A stretch of 64,000 bases of DNA from Phyllobacterium bourgognense (GCF_003337575.1 NZ_QPJM01000013.1:62001-126000), one strand, 5' to 3'. Counted from the first letter of the stretch, positions 28,464 through 37,525 are shown. Notes: generated from the letters alone by a model not told the origin. Translations and numbers: made by a program.

Positions 28464-29729
28464 GTGAACCATTTCGACTACAAAGACGGCGTTCTTCATG
28501 CCGAGGGCGTCAGCATTCCCGACATCGCCAAGGCGGTCGGAACGCCTTTCTATTGCTATTCCACCGCGACGATAGAACGGCATTTCAAGGTCTTTTCGGC
28601 GGCATTCGCCGATATGGAGACGCTTGTCGCTTACGCGCTCAAGGCCAATTCCAATCAGGCCGTCCTGAAGACACTGGCGCGTCTTGGGTCAGGCGCTGAC
28701 GTGGTCTCCGAGGGCGAGATGCGCCGCGCTCTTGCTGCAGGCATCCCGGCCAACAAGATCGTTTTTTCCGGCGTCGGCAAGAAGCCCGGCGAAATGGATT
28801 ATGCGCTGGCCGCCGGCATCCATTGTTTCAACGTCGAATCCGAGCCTGAGCTTGAAATTCTTTCCGCACGTGCGGTTGCTGCCGGCAAGATTGCACCGGT
28901 GTCGCTGCGCATAAACCCGGATGTGGACGCCAAGACCCACAAGAAGATTTCCACGGGCAAGTCCGAGAACAAGTTCGGCATTCCGCTTGCGAAGGCCAGC
29001 ACGATCTATGCGCATGCCGCCAGGCTGCCCGGTCTGAAGGTCACCGGCATCGACATGCATATCGGCAGCCAGATCACCGATCTCGAGCCGTTCGACAATG
29101 CGTTCCGGCTGCTGGCCGAGCTGGTGGCGCAGCTCCAGGCGGACGGCCACGATATCAAGCATGTCGATCTCGGCGGTGGCTTGGGCATTCCCTATCACTT
29201 CGACAATAATCCGCCGCCGCTGCCAGATGCCTATGCGCAAATCGTGCAAAAGCATATCAAGCCGCTGGGCCTGAAGACCATTTTCGAACCGGGCCGTCTC
29301 ATCGTCGGCAATGCCGGTATATTGGTCAGCGAGGTAATTTACCTCAAGGAAGGCGACGCGCGGAATTTCATCATCGTCGATGCGGCCATGAACGATCTCA
29401 TCCGCCCGACGCTTTACGACGCCTTTCATATCATCCGCCCGGTCAAGGAACCTGCGGCCAACGATCCGCGCATTCGCGGCGATGTCGTCGGTCCCGTTTG
29501 CGAAACCGGCGATTATCTTGGCCTCGATCGCGATCTGCCGCGTCCGGCTCCCGGCGATCTCATCGCCATTGGAACGGCAGGCGCTTACGGCGCCGTGCAG
29601 GCCGGCACCTATAACACACGTCTGCTGGTGCCGGAGGTTCTTGTCAATGGCGACCGGTTCCATGTGGTGCGGCCCAGAACGACCTATGACGAACTGATCG
29701 GGCTCGATTCGGTGCCAGACTGGCTCTAG
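28464..29729 (+). CDS. lysA: Diaminopimelate decarboxylase
   Basis: PLP-dependent last step of lysine synthesis, 421 residues. Start GTG at 28464 gives MNHFDYKDGVLHAEGV. The PLP lysine is K60 (YALKANSN). Other landmarks: VDLGGGLGIPY, FEPGRLIVGNAG and PVCETGDYLG (active-site Cys from the neighbouring subunit of the dimer). It starts 8 bp after the lipoprotein gene. A pair of GC-rich inverted elements follows the stop. Confidence 0.96.
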   Translation: MNHFDYKDGVLHAEGVSIPDIAKAVGTPFYCYSTATIERHFKVFSAAFADMETLVAYALKANSNQAVLKTLARLGSGADVVSEGEMRRALAAGIPANKIVFSGVGKKPGEMDYALAAGIHCFNVESEPELEILSARAVAAGKIAPVSLRINPDVDAKTHKKISTGKSENKFGIPLAKASTIYAHAARLPGLKVTGIDMHIGSQITDLEPFDNAFRLLAELVAQLQADGHDIKHVDLGGGLGIPYHFDNNPPPLPDAYAQIVQKHIKPLGLKTIFEPGRLIVGNAGILVSEVIYLKEGDARNFIIVDAAMNDLIRPTLYDAFHIIRPVKEPAANDPRIRGDVVGPVCETGDYLGLDRDLPRPAPGDLIAIGTAGAYGAVQAGTYNTRLLVPEVLVNGDRFHVVRPRTTYDELIGLDSVPDWL

Positions 29730-29742
29730 CAGTCCTAAGAAA

Positions 29743-29898
29743 GACCCCTCCCTGCTGCTTCGCAGCCTCCCTCCCCACAAGGGGGAGGGCGGGACCGTTG
29801 CGCCTTTGATGCACGTTCATGCAAATCTCCGGGATATATGAGCTAGCGCCTGACCCTCCCCCTTGTGGGGAGGGACGGAGCGAAGCGACGGGGAGGGG
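29743..29898. repeat. Inverted pair of GC-rich CCCTCCCC elements
   Basis: A 47-bp element (29743-29789; CCCCTCCCTGCTGCTTCGCAG with a following CACAAGGGGGAGGG) and its inverted relative (29854-29898; CCCTCCCCCTTGTGGGGAGG then AGCGAAGCGACGGGGAGGGG) flank a 64-bp spacer. The same element type recurs at 32624-32735. Such elements are abundant between genes of Mesorhizobium and Phyllobacterium relatives. The 30 bp before the next gene contain nothing else notable. Confidence 0.9.
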
Positions 29899-30018
29899 CA
29901 TCTCCCCCCTCTACACAAAACTATGATCGCATTTTTACCCCAAGGCCTCGCCTTTGCCATGATGAATGGTATTGTTCCATGATGCCGGCCCCGTCGATGC
30001 CGGCGAAATGGAGTGCGG

Positions 30019-32589
30019 ATGACCGATCAACAACCCGACAAACGGGACGCGATCAGGTACAGGTTCGATATTTTCAAAAGTATCGATCGCCTCCGTTTGT
30101 CTACATGGTTGACCGTTGTGTTCGAACGTCTGTGGCCGCTCGTACTGCCGCTGCTGCTTTCAGTTGCCCTTTTCCTGTGCCTGTCCTGGTTCGGTATTTT
30201 CCGGATAATTCCGGATCCTTTACGCTTGGCACTGCTGGGGCTTTTTGTTCTATCGCTGCCCCTCTGCCTCTATCTCCTGCTGAGCTTCCGTCTCCCCGAT
30301 CACTCAGAAATCAGCCAGCGTCTGGAAAGCGTCAACACGCTCGATCACCAGCCGATCACCATCCAGTCGGAAGAACTCGTCAACAAGTCCATTGATCCGT
30401 TTGCTCAGGCGCTGTGGGACGAACACCGCAAGCGCATGGCCGAGCGCATCCAGAACCTGAAGAGTGGCCTGCCGCAAACCCGTATTCCGGAACGCGATCC
30501 CTGGGCGCTGCGCGGGGTTGTCGGTCTGCTTCTCGTCGTCGCCTTTGCTTTTTCCGGTGGGCCACTTGGCGGCCGCATCAACGATGCGTTCCGCAGTCAT
30601 AGCAAGAGCGAAGCAATTCCGCCTCGCATCGATGCATGGGTGACGCCTCCGCGCTATACCGGACGCGCACCGCTCTTCCTGACAACGGCAGCCAATACGG
30701 AAGAAAAACAGTTCACCATTCCGCAGGACAGCACGCTTGTCGTTCGCATCATCGGCGGCAGCGGATCGGAAAAAGTTACCCAGACGTCGCTGGATGGGGA
30801 GGCAACAGATATTGCGGCGAAAGAACAAGGCAAGCCGGAAGACAATCCAGCGACCACCAAAGCCCGGCCGCGCAATTTCGAACTGCCGATAGGTGCCAAC
30901 AGCACGGTCAGCCTGTCGGATGATGGCAACCCGCTTGCCGAATGGGCGTTTTCAGTAACGCCCGACCAGCCGCCTTCCATCCGCTTCACCAAGGATCCCT
31001 CCAGTGCTGCAAATGGCACGATGGAGGTTTCCTACGAAATCAAGGATGATTACGGTGCATCGGGCGCGGTGGCGCAAATCGAGCAGGCATTGCCTGCCGA
31101 CAAGGATGCGCGACCCCTCTACAAAGCGCCCGACCTGCCTCTGGCGCTGCCGCGGCGGGGCGATCAACCCAAGGAGACCACGACCACCAAGGATCTCACC
31201 GAGCATCCATGGGCCGGTTCCGAAGTACGTATGACCTTGGTCGCGACCGATGACGCGAAACAGGAAGCCAGAAGCGAGACCAAGACGTTCGTCATGCCCG
31301 AACGGCCCTTCGCCAACCCGCTGGCCAAGGCTGTCGTGGAACAGCGTCGCCTGCTGGCGCTCAACGCCAATGCCAAGCCGCAAGTGCTCGATATGCTGGA
31401 TGCAATCACCATCTGGCCGGAAGAAACGATCAAGAATGCATCTCATTACCTCGCTTTGCGCAGTGTCCGCTCGCGGCTCAATCTTGCGCGCAGCGACGAG
31501 CAGTTGCGCGATGTCGTCGCCTATATGTGGCAAGTCGCGCGTGGTATCGAGGATGGCGCTCTTTCGGACGCCGAGCGCCGTCTGCGTCAGGCACAGGAAG
31601 CCCTGAAGCAAGCGATCGAACAGGGTGCAAGCCCGGAAGAAATCGAAAAGCGCATGAAAGAACTGCGCAGCGCCATGAACGAGTATCTGCGCGAATTTGC
31701 CCAGAAAGCCCAGAAAAACCCGAATATGGCTCAAATGCCAAATCCCAACGCGACGGAACTGCGGCAGGAGGACATTGACCGCATGCTCGACCGCATCGAG
31801 GACCTGGCCAAGCAGGGATCGAAGGATCAGGCGCAGCAGCTGCTTTCCGAACTCGAAAACATGATGAACAATCTGCAGATGGGTCAGCAGCAGCAAAACC
31901 AGCAGGGCCAGCAAGGTCAGATGCGCCAGCAGATGGACAAGCTGGGCGAATTGATGCGGCGCCAGCAGGAGATGATGAACCAGACGAACCGGCTTGAGCA
32001 ACAGCGTCAGAATGGCATGCAGCAGGACCAGGGCCAAAGCCAGCAGGGTCAAAATGGCCAGGAGGGTCAGCAAGGCCAGATGTCGGAAGAGGATATCGCC
32101 AAGGCCCTGCGCGGCCTTCAGGAAGGCCAGGGCAAGCTGCAGTCTGATCTCGAACAGATGATGAAGGATCTGAAGGGGCTCGGCGTCAATCCCGGTGAAG
32201 GTTTCGGCGACGCCAACAAGTCCATGGGCCAGGCGGGGAAGGCACTGGGCGAAGCCGATGGCGGCCAGGCGGTTGACCGGCAGAGCAATGCACTCGACGC
32301 CCTGCGCCGCGGCGGGCAGGACATGATGAAACAGATGCAGCAGGCCCTGGGTCAGGAAGGCCAGACTGGCGGACCCAACGGACAGCAGCAGCAAAATGGC
32401 AGGCTCGATCCTTTGGGACGCCAGCGCGCCACGGGAGGTTTCCCCGACGAGTCCAAGAATATCGTGCCCAAAGACCTGGATATCCAGCGGGCCCGCGAAA
32501 TCCTGGAGGAAATCCGCAAGCGCCTCGGCAATGCACTGAGTCCGCAGATGGAAAAAGATTATCTGGAGAGATTGCTGAAGTTTGATTGA
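30019..32589 (+). CDS. TIGR02302/DUF4175 family large membrane protein
   Basis: The 856-residue protein starts MTDQQPDKRDAIRY (ATG at 30019 with GGAG before it; a GTG two codons earlier is possible). Two membrane helices lie near the N terminus (about 38-58 and 64-92) and a third at about 165-185, then a large periplasmic part. Coiled-coil-like segments (about 490-570) lead into a Gln/Met/Asn-rich low-complexity region (about 624-690), and the C terminus ends with a conserved LDIQRAREILEEIRKRLGNA helix. The family is widespread in alphaproteobacteria and has no established function. An envelope role is inference. Confidence 0.88.
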   Translation: MTDQQPDKRDAIRYRFDIFKSIDRLRLSTWLTVVFERLWPLVLPLLLSVALFLCLSWFGIFRIIPDPLRLALLGLFVLSLPLCLYLLLSFRLPDHSEISQRLESVNTLDHQPITIQSEELVNKSIDPFAQALWDEHRKRMAERIQNLKSGLPQTRIPERDPWALRGVVGLLLVVAFAFSGGPLGGRINDAFRSHSKSEAIPPRIDAWVTPPRYTGRAPLFLTTAANTEEKQFTIPQDSTLVVRIIGGSGSEKVTQTSLDGEATDIAAKEQGKPEDNPATTKARPRNFELPIGANSTVSLSDDGNPLAEWAFSVTPDQPPSIRFTKDPSSAANGTMEVSYEIKDDYGASGAVAQIEQALPADKDARPLYKAPDLPLALPRRGDQPKETTTTKDLTEHPWAGSEVRMTLVATDDAKQEARSETKTFVMPERPFANPLAKAVVEQRRLLALNANAKPQVLDMLDAITIWPEETIKNASHYLALRSVRSRLNLARSDEQLRDVVAYMWQVARGIEDGALSDAERRLRQAQEALKQAIEQGASPEEIEKRMKELRSAMNEYLREFAQKAQKNPNMAQMPNPNATELRQEDIDRMLDRIEDLAKQGSKDQAQQLLSELENMMNNLQMGQQQQNQQGQQGQMRQQMDKLGELMRRQQEMMNQTNRLEQQRQNGMQQDQGQSQQGQNGQEGQQGQMSEEDIAKALRGLQEGQGKLQSDLEQMMKDLKGLGVNPGEGFGDANKSMGQAGKALGEADGGQAVDRQSNALDALRRGGQDMMKQMQQALGQEGQTGGPNGQQQQNGRLDPLGRQRATGGFPDESKNIVPKDLDIQRAREILEEIRKRLGNALSPQMEKDYLERLLKFD

Positions 32590-32623
32590 ATTTTAGTGCA
32601 GTCGCATAAGGTTTAGCACCATA

Positions 32624-32735
32624 CCCTCCCCCTTGTAGGGAGGGACGAACCGCTGGTTCGGGGAGGGGTCTTGCCTGCCGTTAAAAAAGCCCCTCCCTGC
32701 TGCTTCGCAGCCTCCCTCCCCACAAGGGAGAGGGT
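32624..32735. repeat. Second inverted pair of GC-rich CCCTCCCC elements
   Basis: Element 32624-32668 (CCCTCCCCCTTGTAGGGAGG with internal GAACCGCTGGTTC) and the opposite-facing copy 32690-32735 (ending CACAAGGGAGAGGG). They lie between the convergent stops of the TIGR02302 gene and hpt and can form two stable hairpins, so they may terminate both transcripts. Confidence 0.9.
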
Positions 32736-32746
32736 AGGATGTCGAG

Positions 32747-33283
32747 CTAATCCACCACCACACCCACATAGGGCAGTTGCCGGAAGGAATGGCCAACGTC
32801 CATGCCGTAGCCCACGACAAAATAATCCGGGCATTCGAAACCTTTGAAATCGGCTTCGATATCGGTCTTGCGCTTGACGCTCTTGTCGAGCAGCACCGCA
32901 ATGGAAACGCTGCGTGCGCCGCGCTCCAGCATGAGTTCGCGGGTGAACTTCAGCGTTTTTCCGGATTCAAGAATATCGTCAATCAGAAGCACGTCGCGGC
33001 CATGCACATCGCTGTCGATATCGCGGAGCAAGCGCACTTCTGTGCTTTCCGTGCCCTTGCCATAACTCGATACCGTTATGAACTCCACATCCGGTTCCGC
33101 TCCCGCATCATGCATGGCGCGGATGAGGTCTGCGGCGAAGATGAAGGATCCCTTGAGGATCGAAATCACCAGCAAGTTTTCGAAATTGCGGGCGACGATG
33201 GCCTTGGCAAGTTCGAGGTTTCGCTCCGCGATTGTCTCGGCGCTGAAAAGGACTTCGATATTTTTTCCACCGACCTTTGGCAT
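32747..33283 (-). CDS. hpt: Hypoxanthine phosphoribosyltransferase
   Basis: Purine salvage enzyme that joins hypoxanthine or guanine to PRPP. From MPKVGGKNIEVLF at 33283 it has 178 residues, the family size; the longer reading starts near repeat copy C. The PRPP-binding loop VLLIDDILESGKTL, the SILKGSF loop and the DYFVVGYGMD C-terminal base-binding region are present. It is convergent with the TIGR02302 gene. Confidence 0.94.
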   Translation of the reverse strand: MPKVGGKNIEVLFSAETIAERNLELAKAIVARNFENLLVISILKGSFIFAADLIRAMHDAGAEPDVEFITVSSYGKGTESTEVRLLRDIDSDVHGRDVLLIDDILESGKTLKFTRELMLERGARSVSIAVLLDKSVKRKTDIEADFKGFECPDYFVVGYGMDVGHSFRQLPYVGVVVD

Positions 33284-33300
33284 GCAGTTCTTCCCGATTG

Positions 33301-33444
33301 AGAGCCCGTCTTGAAAGTCTAATGTGGCGGTCATCTGACGCGATTTTCTGCGCTTCCGGTGCTCACGTACCTAATGTACGCTGCGCTCCGGTTCTCGAAA
33401 ACCACGCCATATGTCTCGCCGCAGCGACTTTCCAAACGGGCTCT
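33301..33444. repeat. Palindromic dispersed repeat, copy C (type II)
   Basis: A 144-bp imperfect palindrome: outer arms AGAGCCCGTCTTGAAAGTC and GACTTTCCAAACGGGCTCT, inner arms TGCGCTTCCGGTGCTCACG and GCTGCGCTCCGGTTCTCG, loop near GTACCTAATGTAC. It lies just upstream of the hpt start and beyond the stop of the next minus-strand gene at 33486. Confidence 0.92.
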
Positions 33445-33485
33445 GACCATATGCAACTGCTATAGCCCGATCATTGCCTGGAAAT

Positions 33486-33869
33486 CTAGCGTGCGTGTTC
33501 GCTCGTGTGCCCGACCGAACCAGTGGTCAGCATCGGATCGTCAGCGGGTGACGCTCCGGACATCAGTGTATGGCCGCCGGTTATCCAGAAGACCGAGACG
33601 GCAACCAAGGCGACCACAAGCCAATAGCCGAAGCCCGGCCCCCTGCTTTCTGCGCCTTCGCGCACATGCAGTATCGTCATCGCTTCATCGCTGGGCAACA
33701 GGCGTTGCCATGTATCAGCCCCGGCCTCCTTGGCGACAGGGCCGCGCGTCAATGTCTCGAAATCGACATCCTGCGCACCGCCCTTGTCGACGGAAGGCAC
33801 AACATTCGAACTCGTATTATCTTTGGTTTCCATTGTATCGATCTTTGCAAAATACGGTTTTGGCATCAT
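33486..33869 (-). CDS. Single-pass membrane protein divergent from ftsE
   Basis: This 127-residue protein starts MMPKPYFAKIDTMETK at 33869, with GAGGGC about 5 nt before the ATG; readings further upstream would enter ftsE antisense. The N-terminal part is polar and acidic. A hydrophobic helix (about 87-105, YWLVVALVAVSVFWITGG) near the C terminus is followed by a short tail with DDPMLTTGSV. This is a tail-anchor-like topology. It shares a 151-bp intergenic region with ftsE in divergent orientation, a conserved neighbourhood in the group. Function unknown; a link to cell-division or envelope control is only guilt by association. Confidence 0.7.
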   Translation of the reverse strand: MMPKPYFAKIDTMETKDNTSSNVVPSVDKGGAQDVDFETLTRGPVAKEAGADTWQRLLPSDEAMTILHVREGAESRGPGFGYWLVVALVAVSVFWITGGHTLMSGASPADDPMLTTGSVGHTSEHAR

Positions 33870-34020
33870 CTGCCCTCTTGCAGACAATTTTTTCCGAATC
33901 ATGGGACAGCCTATCCCACAAAAATTAATGTTTTGGCTGATGTCCGGCTGCGTTTGATGGGTGGCCAAATCCGTCCGCACAAAATAGAACACGCATGGAC
34001 ACGAGATTGGAAAGTTACGC

Positions 34021-34680
34021 TTGATTCGCTTTGAGAATGTCGGTTTGCGATACGGAATGGGCCCGGAGGTTCTGCGTGATGTCAGTCTCCATATTTCACC
34101 GCGGTCGTTCCAGTTCCTGACCGGCCCGTCGGGCGCCGGAAAGACGTCACTGCTGCGGCTGTTGTTCATGACGCTGAAGCCGACGCGCGGCCTGATCAAC
34201 GTCTTTGGCAAGGATATCGCCACGATCTCGTCGAAGGAAATGCCGCTGTTGCGGCGCCGCATCGGAGTGGTTTTCCAGGATTTCCGTCTGCTCGATCACA
34301 TGACCACCTATCAGAATGTGGCGCTGCCGCTGCGTGTGCGCGGCAAGGAGGAGGCGACCTATCGCGCCGAAGTCGAAGAGCTTCTGGACTGGGTTGGCCT
34401 CGGCGAACGCATGCACGTGCTGCCGCCCGTCCTTTCCGGCGGCGAGAAGCAGCGTGCGGCAATCGCGCGGGCTTTGATCGATCAACCGGAAATTCTGCTC
34501 GCCGATGAGCCGACCGGCAATGTCGACCCGCCGCTGGCGAGACGCCTGCTCCGGCTTTTCGGCGAGCTGAACCGCTCGGGCACAGCGGTCGTCATCGCGA
34601 CGCATGATCTGACGCTGATGGACCAGATCAATGCGCGGCGCATGATCCTCGATCAGGGGAGGCTCGACATTTATGATTGA
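34021..34680 (+). CDS. ftsE: Cell-division ATP-binding protein FtsE
   Basis: ABC-type ATPase of the FtsEX complex that activates peptidoglycan hydrolases at the septum. The 219 residues contain Walker A GPSGAGKTS, the Q-loop VFQDFRLLDHMT, signature LSGGEKQR and Walker B ILLADEPTGN. The start is TTG at 34021 (MIRFENVGLRYG), with GGAAAG upstream; no ATG gives the conserved N terminus. It overlaps ftsX by 8 bp. Confidence 0.95.
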   Translation: MIRFENVGLRYGMGPEVLRDVSLHISPRSFQFLTGPSGAGKTSLLRLLFMTLKPTRGLINVFGKDIATISSKEMPLLRRRIGVVFQDFRLLDHMTTYQNVALPLRVRGKEEATYRAEVEELLDWVGLGERMHVLPPVLSGGEKQRAAIARALIDQPEILLADEPTGNVDPPLARRLLRLFGELNRSGTAVVIATHDLTLMDQINARRMILDQGRLDIYD

Positions 34681-35671
34681 CCCCGCCCGCATCAAATATC
34701 TGGCGCTAGACCTGTTTGGCCGTGCCATAGAGCGGTTTCAGGCCAAAAGCGGACAGGCGCCGATTGTGCCCGCCGGCAATGTCGTTGGCCACGCCCTGAT
34801 GATCGTCATCGCCATCATGACTTTCCTCGCCTGCCTTACAATTGGCGCCGTCAGTCTCGTCCAGTCGACGGCGACGACGTGGCAGAGCCAGATTTCGACC
34901 GAGGCCACCATCCAGATACGTCCGGTCGAGGGCCAGGATATGGAGACGCTGCTCAACCAGGCCAGCACCATTGCGCAGGGCTTTGCCGGCGTGAAATCGA
35001 CCCGCATCATCGACCGTGCCGCGACGGAGCGTCTGCTGGAACCGTGGCTTGGAAGCGGTCTCGATATAGACGAGCTGCCCGTGCCGAGGCTGGTGATCGT
35101 CACGCTCGATGAAGCTTCGCCGCCGGATTTCGCGGCAATTCGCGCCGCGCTGGTCAAGGAGGTGCCGGGCGCCAGTTTCGACGATCATCGCAACTGGGTG
35201 GACCGGCTCGTTTCCATGGCGCGTTCGACGGTCCTGATCGGTATGGCGGTGCTGGCACTCGTCGTCGCAGCGACTGTGCTGACGGTTATTTTCGCGACGC
35301 GTGGCGCAATGGCCGGCAACGGACATATCATAGAGGTTCTGCATTTTATCGGTGCCGACCAGAATTTCGTTGCGCGTCAGTTCGAGCGGCATTTCTTCTG
35401 GACGGCGCTCAAGGGTGCAGCTTGCGGCGGGGCGCTTGCCATCGTCATTTTCCTGTGTATCGGCTGGTGGTCGTCGCACAATCTGGCGACGCCCGAGGCA
35501 GACCAGGCGACGGCGCTCTTCGGCAATTTTTCCATCGGATCCGGCGGCTATACGGGCGTTGTTCTTATCATATTGGCGGTCAGCATCCTGACCATGATAA
35601 CAACAAGAATGACGGTCATAGCGCATTTGAGACGGGTTGACGGGCGCAGCGGCGAAAGCCACGAAACCTGA
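34673..35671 (+). CDS. ftsX: Cell-division permease FtsX
   Basis: The 332-residue membrane partner of FtsE. Topology: a cytosolic N terminus, TM1 at about 38-62, a periplasmic loop (about 65-175, with the ECD-type STRIIDRAATERLLEPWLG segment) that contacts hydrolase activators, then three helices (about 182-210, 242-266, 290-312). It overlaps ftsE by 8 bp, so the two are translationally coupled. Confidence 0.93.
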   Translation: MIDPARIKYLALDLFGRAIERFQAKSGQAPIVPAGNVVGHALMIVIAIMTFLACLTIGAVSLVQSTATTWQSQISTEATIQIRPVEGQDMETLLNQASTIAQGFAGVKSTRIIDRAATERLLEPWLGSGLDIDELPVPRLVIVTLDEASPPDFAAIRAALVKEVPGASFDDHRNWVDRLVSMARSTVLIGMAVLALVVAATVLTVIFATRGAMAGNGHIIEVLHFIGADQNFVARQFERHFFWTALKGAACGGALAIVIFLCIGWWSSHNLATPEADQATALFGNFSIGSGGYTGVVLIILAVSILTMITTRMTVIAHLRRVDGRSGESHET

Positions 35672-35777
35672 TGCCATTTTATTCATTTTAATATCCGGAT
35701 TGTACAAAAGCTCAGCCGCGGCACTCTTTATTAAACAGAACAAGAACAAACCTCGAACAAGGCATTTTTAATCCAAC

Positions 35778-36470
35778 ATGGGCGCAAACGACGGCAACCA
35801 ACAAGATCAGATCGCTACGCGCGGCGGACGGCTGCTCGCGTTCATCCGCAGGCGCATCGTGCTGCCGCTGTTCATCGCCTGCGTTCTGGGTCTTGTCCTG
35901 TTCATCGGCGGGTTCATTCTCTTTGCCGATCGTGTCACGACCCTGGAGGCACCGGATCTCAGCCGGCCAGCCGATGGGATAATCGTTCTGACCGGCGGTT
36001 ATTCCCGCATCGAAGGGGCGCTCGATCTCCTCAAGAACAAGCGCGGCGAGCGCCTTTTCATCAGCGGCGTGCATCCAACGACCAATCGCAGCGAATTGCA
36101 GCGTGTGACCGGCGGCGACGCCAGCCTGTTCGAATGCTGTGTCGATATCGACCGTTCGGCACTGGACACGGTCGGCAATGCGGCCGAGAGCGTCAAGTGG
36201 GCCCATGCACATCAGTACAAGCGGGTGATCGTGGTCACCAACAACTACCATATTCCCCGCACGATGGTGGAACTCCGCCGCGTCTCGCAGGACATCGAAT
36301 TCATCCCCTATCCGATCATCAACACCAACCTGCGCGACGGCGACTGGATTTCCCGCGGCCTGGTGGTGCGGGTGCTTCTGGTCGAATATATGAAATATCT
36401 TGGTGCTGAAGTTCGCTCGCATCTCCCCGACAGCCTGTTCGGGCTCAAGCTTGGCGCGAAGACTTTTTGA
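35778..36470 (+). CDS. YdcF/ElyC-like DUF218 protein
   Basis: The 230-residue protein has one N-terminal helix (about 27-50) and a DUF218 domain: ADGIIVLTGGYSRIEGALDLL, ERLFISGVHP, DRSALDTVGNAAESVKWA, VIVVTNNYHIPRTMVEL. E. coli ElyC of this family influences peptidoglycan and lipid-carrier recycling; YdcF binds SAM. A periplasmic or membrane-surface role in the envelope is plausible. It follows ftsX by 106 bp and precedes plsC, so division and membrane-lipid genes cluster here. Confidence 0.85.
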   Translation: MGANDGNQQDQIATRGGRLLAFIRRRIVLPLFIACVLGLVLFIGGFILFADRVTTLEAPDLSRPADGIIVLTGGYSRIEGALDLLKNKRGERLFISGVHPTTNRSELQRVTGGDASLFECCVDIDRSALDTVGNAAESVKWAHAHQYKRVIVVTNNYHIPRTMVELRRVSQDIEFIPYPIINTNLRDGDWISRGLVVRVLLVEYMKYLGAEVRSHLPDSLFGLKLGAKTF

Positions 36471-36531
36471 GAGTTCACGGCATCGCGGCATTAGTATACG
36501 AAGGCGCTAAGCCAACCGTCCCGAGACTCAG

Positions 36532-37335
36532 ATGACGATCATTCGATCAATCGCCTTCAACACACTTTTCTATCTGAATTTGATCATCCGGATGATCATC
36601 TTCACGCCCTATTATTTCTTGAGCCCGCGCAAACAGGCGTGGAGCGTTCCGAAAAACTGGGCGAAATCGAACCTGTGGCTGCAAAAGGTGATCGTCGGCG
36701 CAGACGTCCACATCGATGGGCTGGAGAATATTCCGGATGGTCCATACATCTGTGCGCCGAAGCACCAGTCCTTCTGGGACACCTATGCCTTCCTGCCGCA
36801 CATCGCCGATCCGGTCTATATCCTGAAGCGGGAGCTGACCTGGATTCCGCTGTTCGGCTGGTACATTCAGAAAATGAAAATGGTGCCGATCGATCGCGGC
36901 AAGCGTTCCGCGGCCATGAAAATGGCGGTGAGGGGCGCGCGTGAAGCCGTTGCCGGAGGCCGGCAGCTGATGATCTATCCTGAAGGCACTCGGACCGCGC
37001 CGGGTGCGCCGCCGCATTACAAATACGGCGTCGCGCATATCTATGGCGAGCTCGGTGTTCCCGTCGTTCCGATCGCCCACAATGCCGGGCTCTATTGGCC
37101 GCGCCGCAAGTTCATGCGCTATCCCGGCGTCATCCGCTGCCGTATCCTGCCGCCGATCCAGCCGGGTCTCGACAATGACGCGTTTTTGAAGAAGCTCGAA
37201 GAGGTCACGGAAGCCGCCTGCGACGAGCTCTTGATCGAAGCGGCGAAGTCGGACAATCCGCCGCCCATGCCGCCGACGGCGGTGAAGCGGCTGAAAGAAC
37301 TCGGCGTCCAGGGTCCGTCGATATTCACGCTCTGA
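36532..37335 (+). CDS. plsC: 1-acyl-sn-glycerol-3-phosphate acyltransferase
   Basis: Makes phosphatidic acid from lysophosphatidic acid at the inner membrane. The 267 residues have an N-terminal hydrophobic helix (about 5-30), the catalytic HX4D motif at H78-QSFW-D83, and YPEGTR at 148-153 for phosphate binding. Odd feature: the last codons (about residues 260-267, ending GPSIFTL) and the stop lie inside the left arm of palindromic repeat copy E, so the repeat has supplied the present C terminus. Confidence 0.92.
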   Translation: MTIIRSIAFNTLFYLNLIIRMIIFTPYYFLSPRKQAWSVPKNWAKSNLWLQKVIVGADVHIDGLENIPDGPYICAPKHQSFWDTYAFLPHIADPVYILKRELTWIPLFGWYIQKMKMVPIDRGKRSAAMKMAVRGAREAVAGGRQLMIYPEGTRTAPGAPPHYKYGVAHIYGELGVPVVPIAHNAGLYWPRRKFMRYPGVIRCRILPPIQPGLDNDAFLKKLEEVTEAACDELLIEAAKSDNPPPMPPTAVKRLKELGVQGPSIFTL

Positions 37336-37452
37336 CGGCCTGCAAACGGCGTTTTTCTGCGCTCCGGTGCTCACGTACCTTAAAGTACGCTGCGCCCCGG
37401 TGCTCGAAAACCACCGTTTTCGGCTCGTCAGAGCGTGAATCTCGACGGACCT
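37311..37452. repeat. Palindromic dispersed repeat, copy E (type I), overlapping the plsC 3' end
   Basis: The left arm GGTCCGTCGATATTCACGC (from 37312) and right arm GCGTGAATCTCGACGGACC (to 37451) are near-perfect complements, with inner arms around CTCACGTACCTTAAAGTACG. The left arm is read in frame as the end of PlsC. Confidence 0.92.
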
Positions 37453-37525
37453 TGGGAGCACGTTCCGGGAAAAATCCTCCCCCTCTGTGATAACAGAAGG
37501 GGAGAGATGCAATGGTAGCGGTTCG

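Noticed and set aside
28689-29780. 363-codon open frame opposite to lysA
   Set aside because: An antisense shadow; lysA is complete and conserved on the other strand.
30952-32394. 480-codon open frame opposite to the TIGR02302 gene, rich in Leu/His
   Set aside because: An antisense shadow of the Gln-rich coding region; no ribosome site and the composition mirrors the sense gene.
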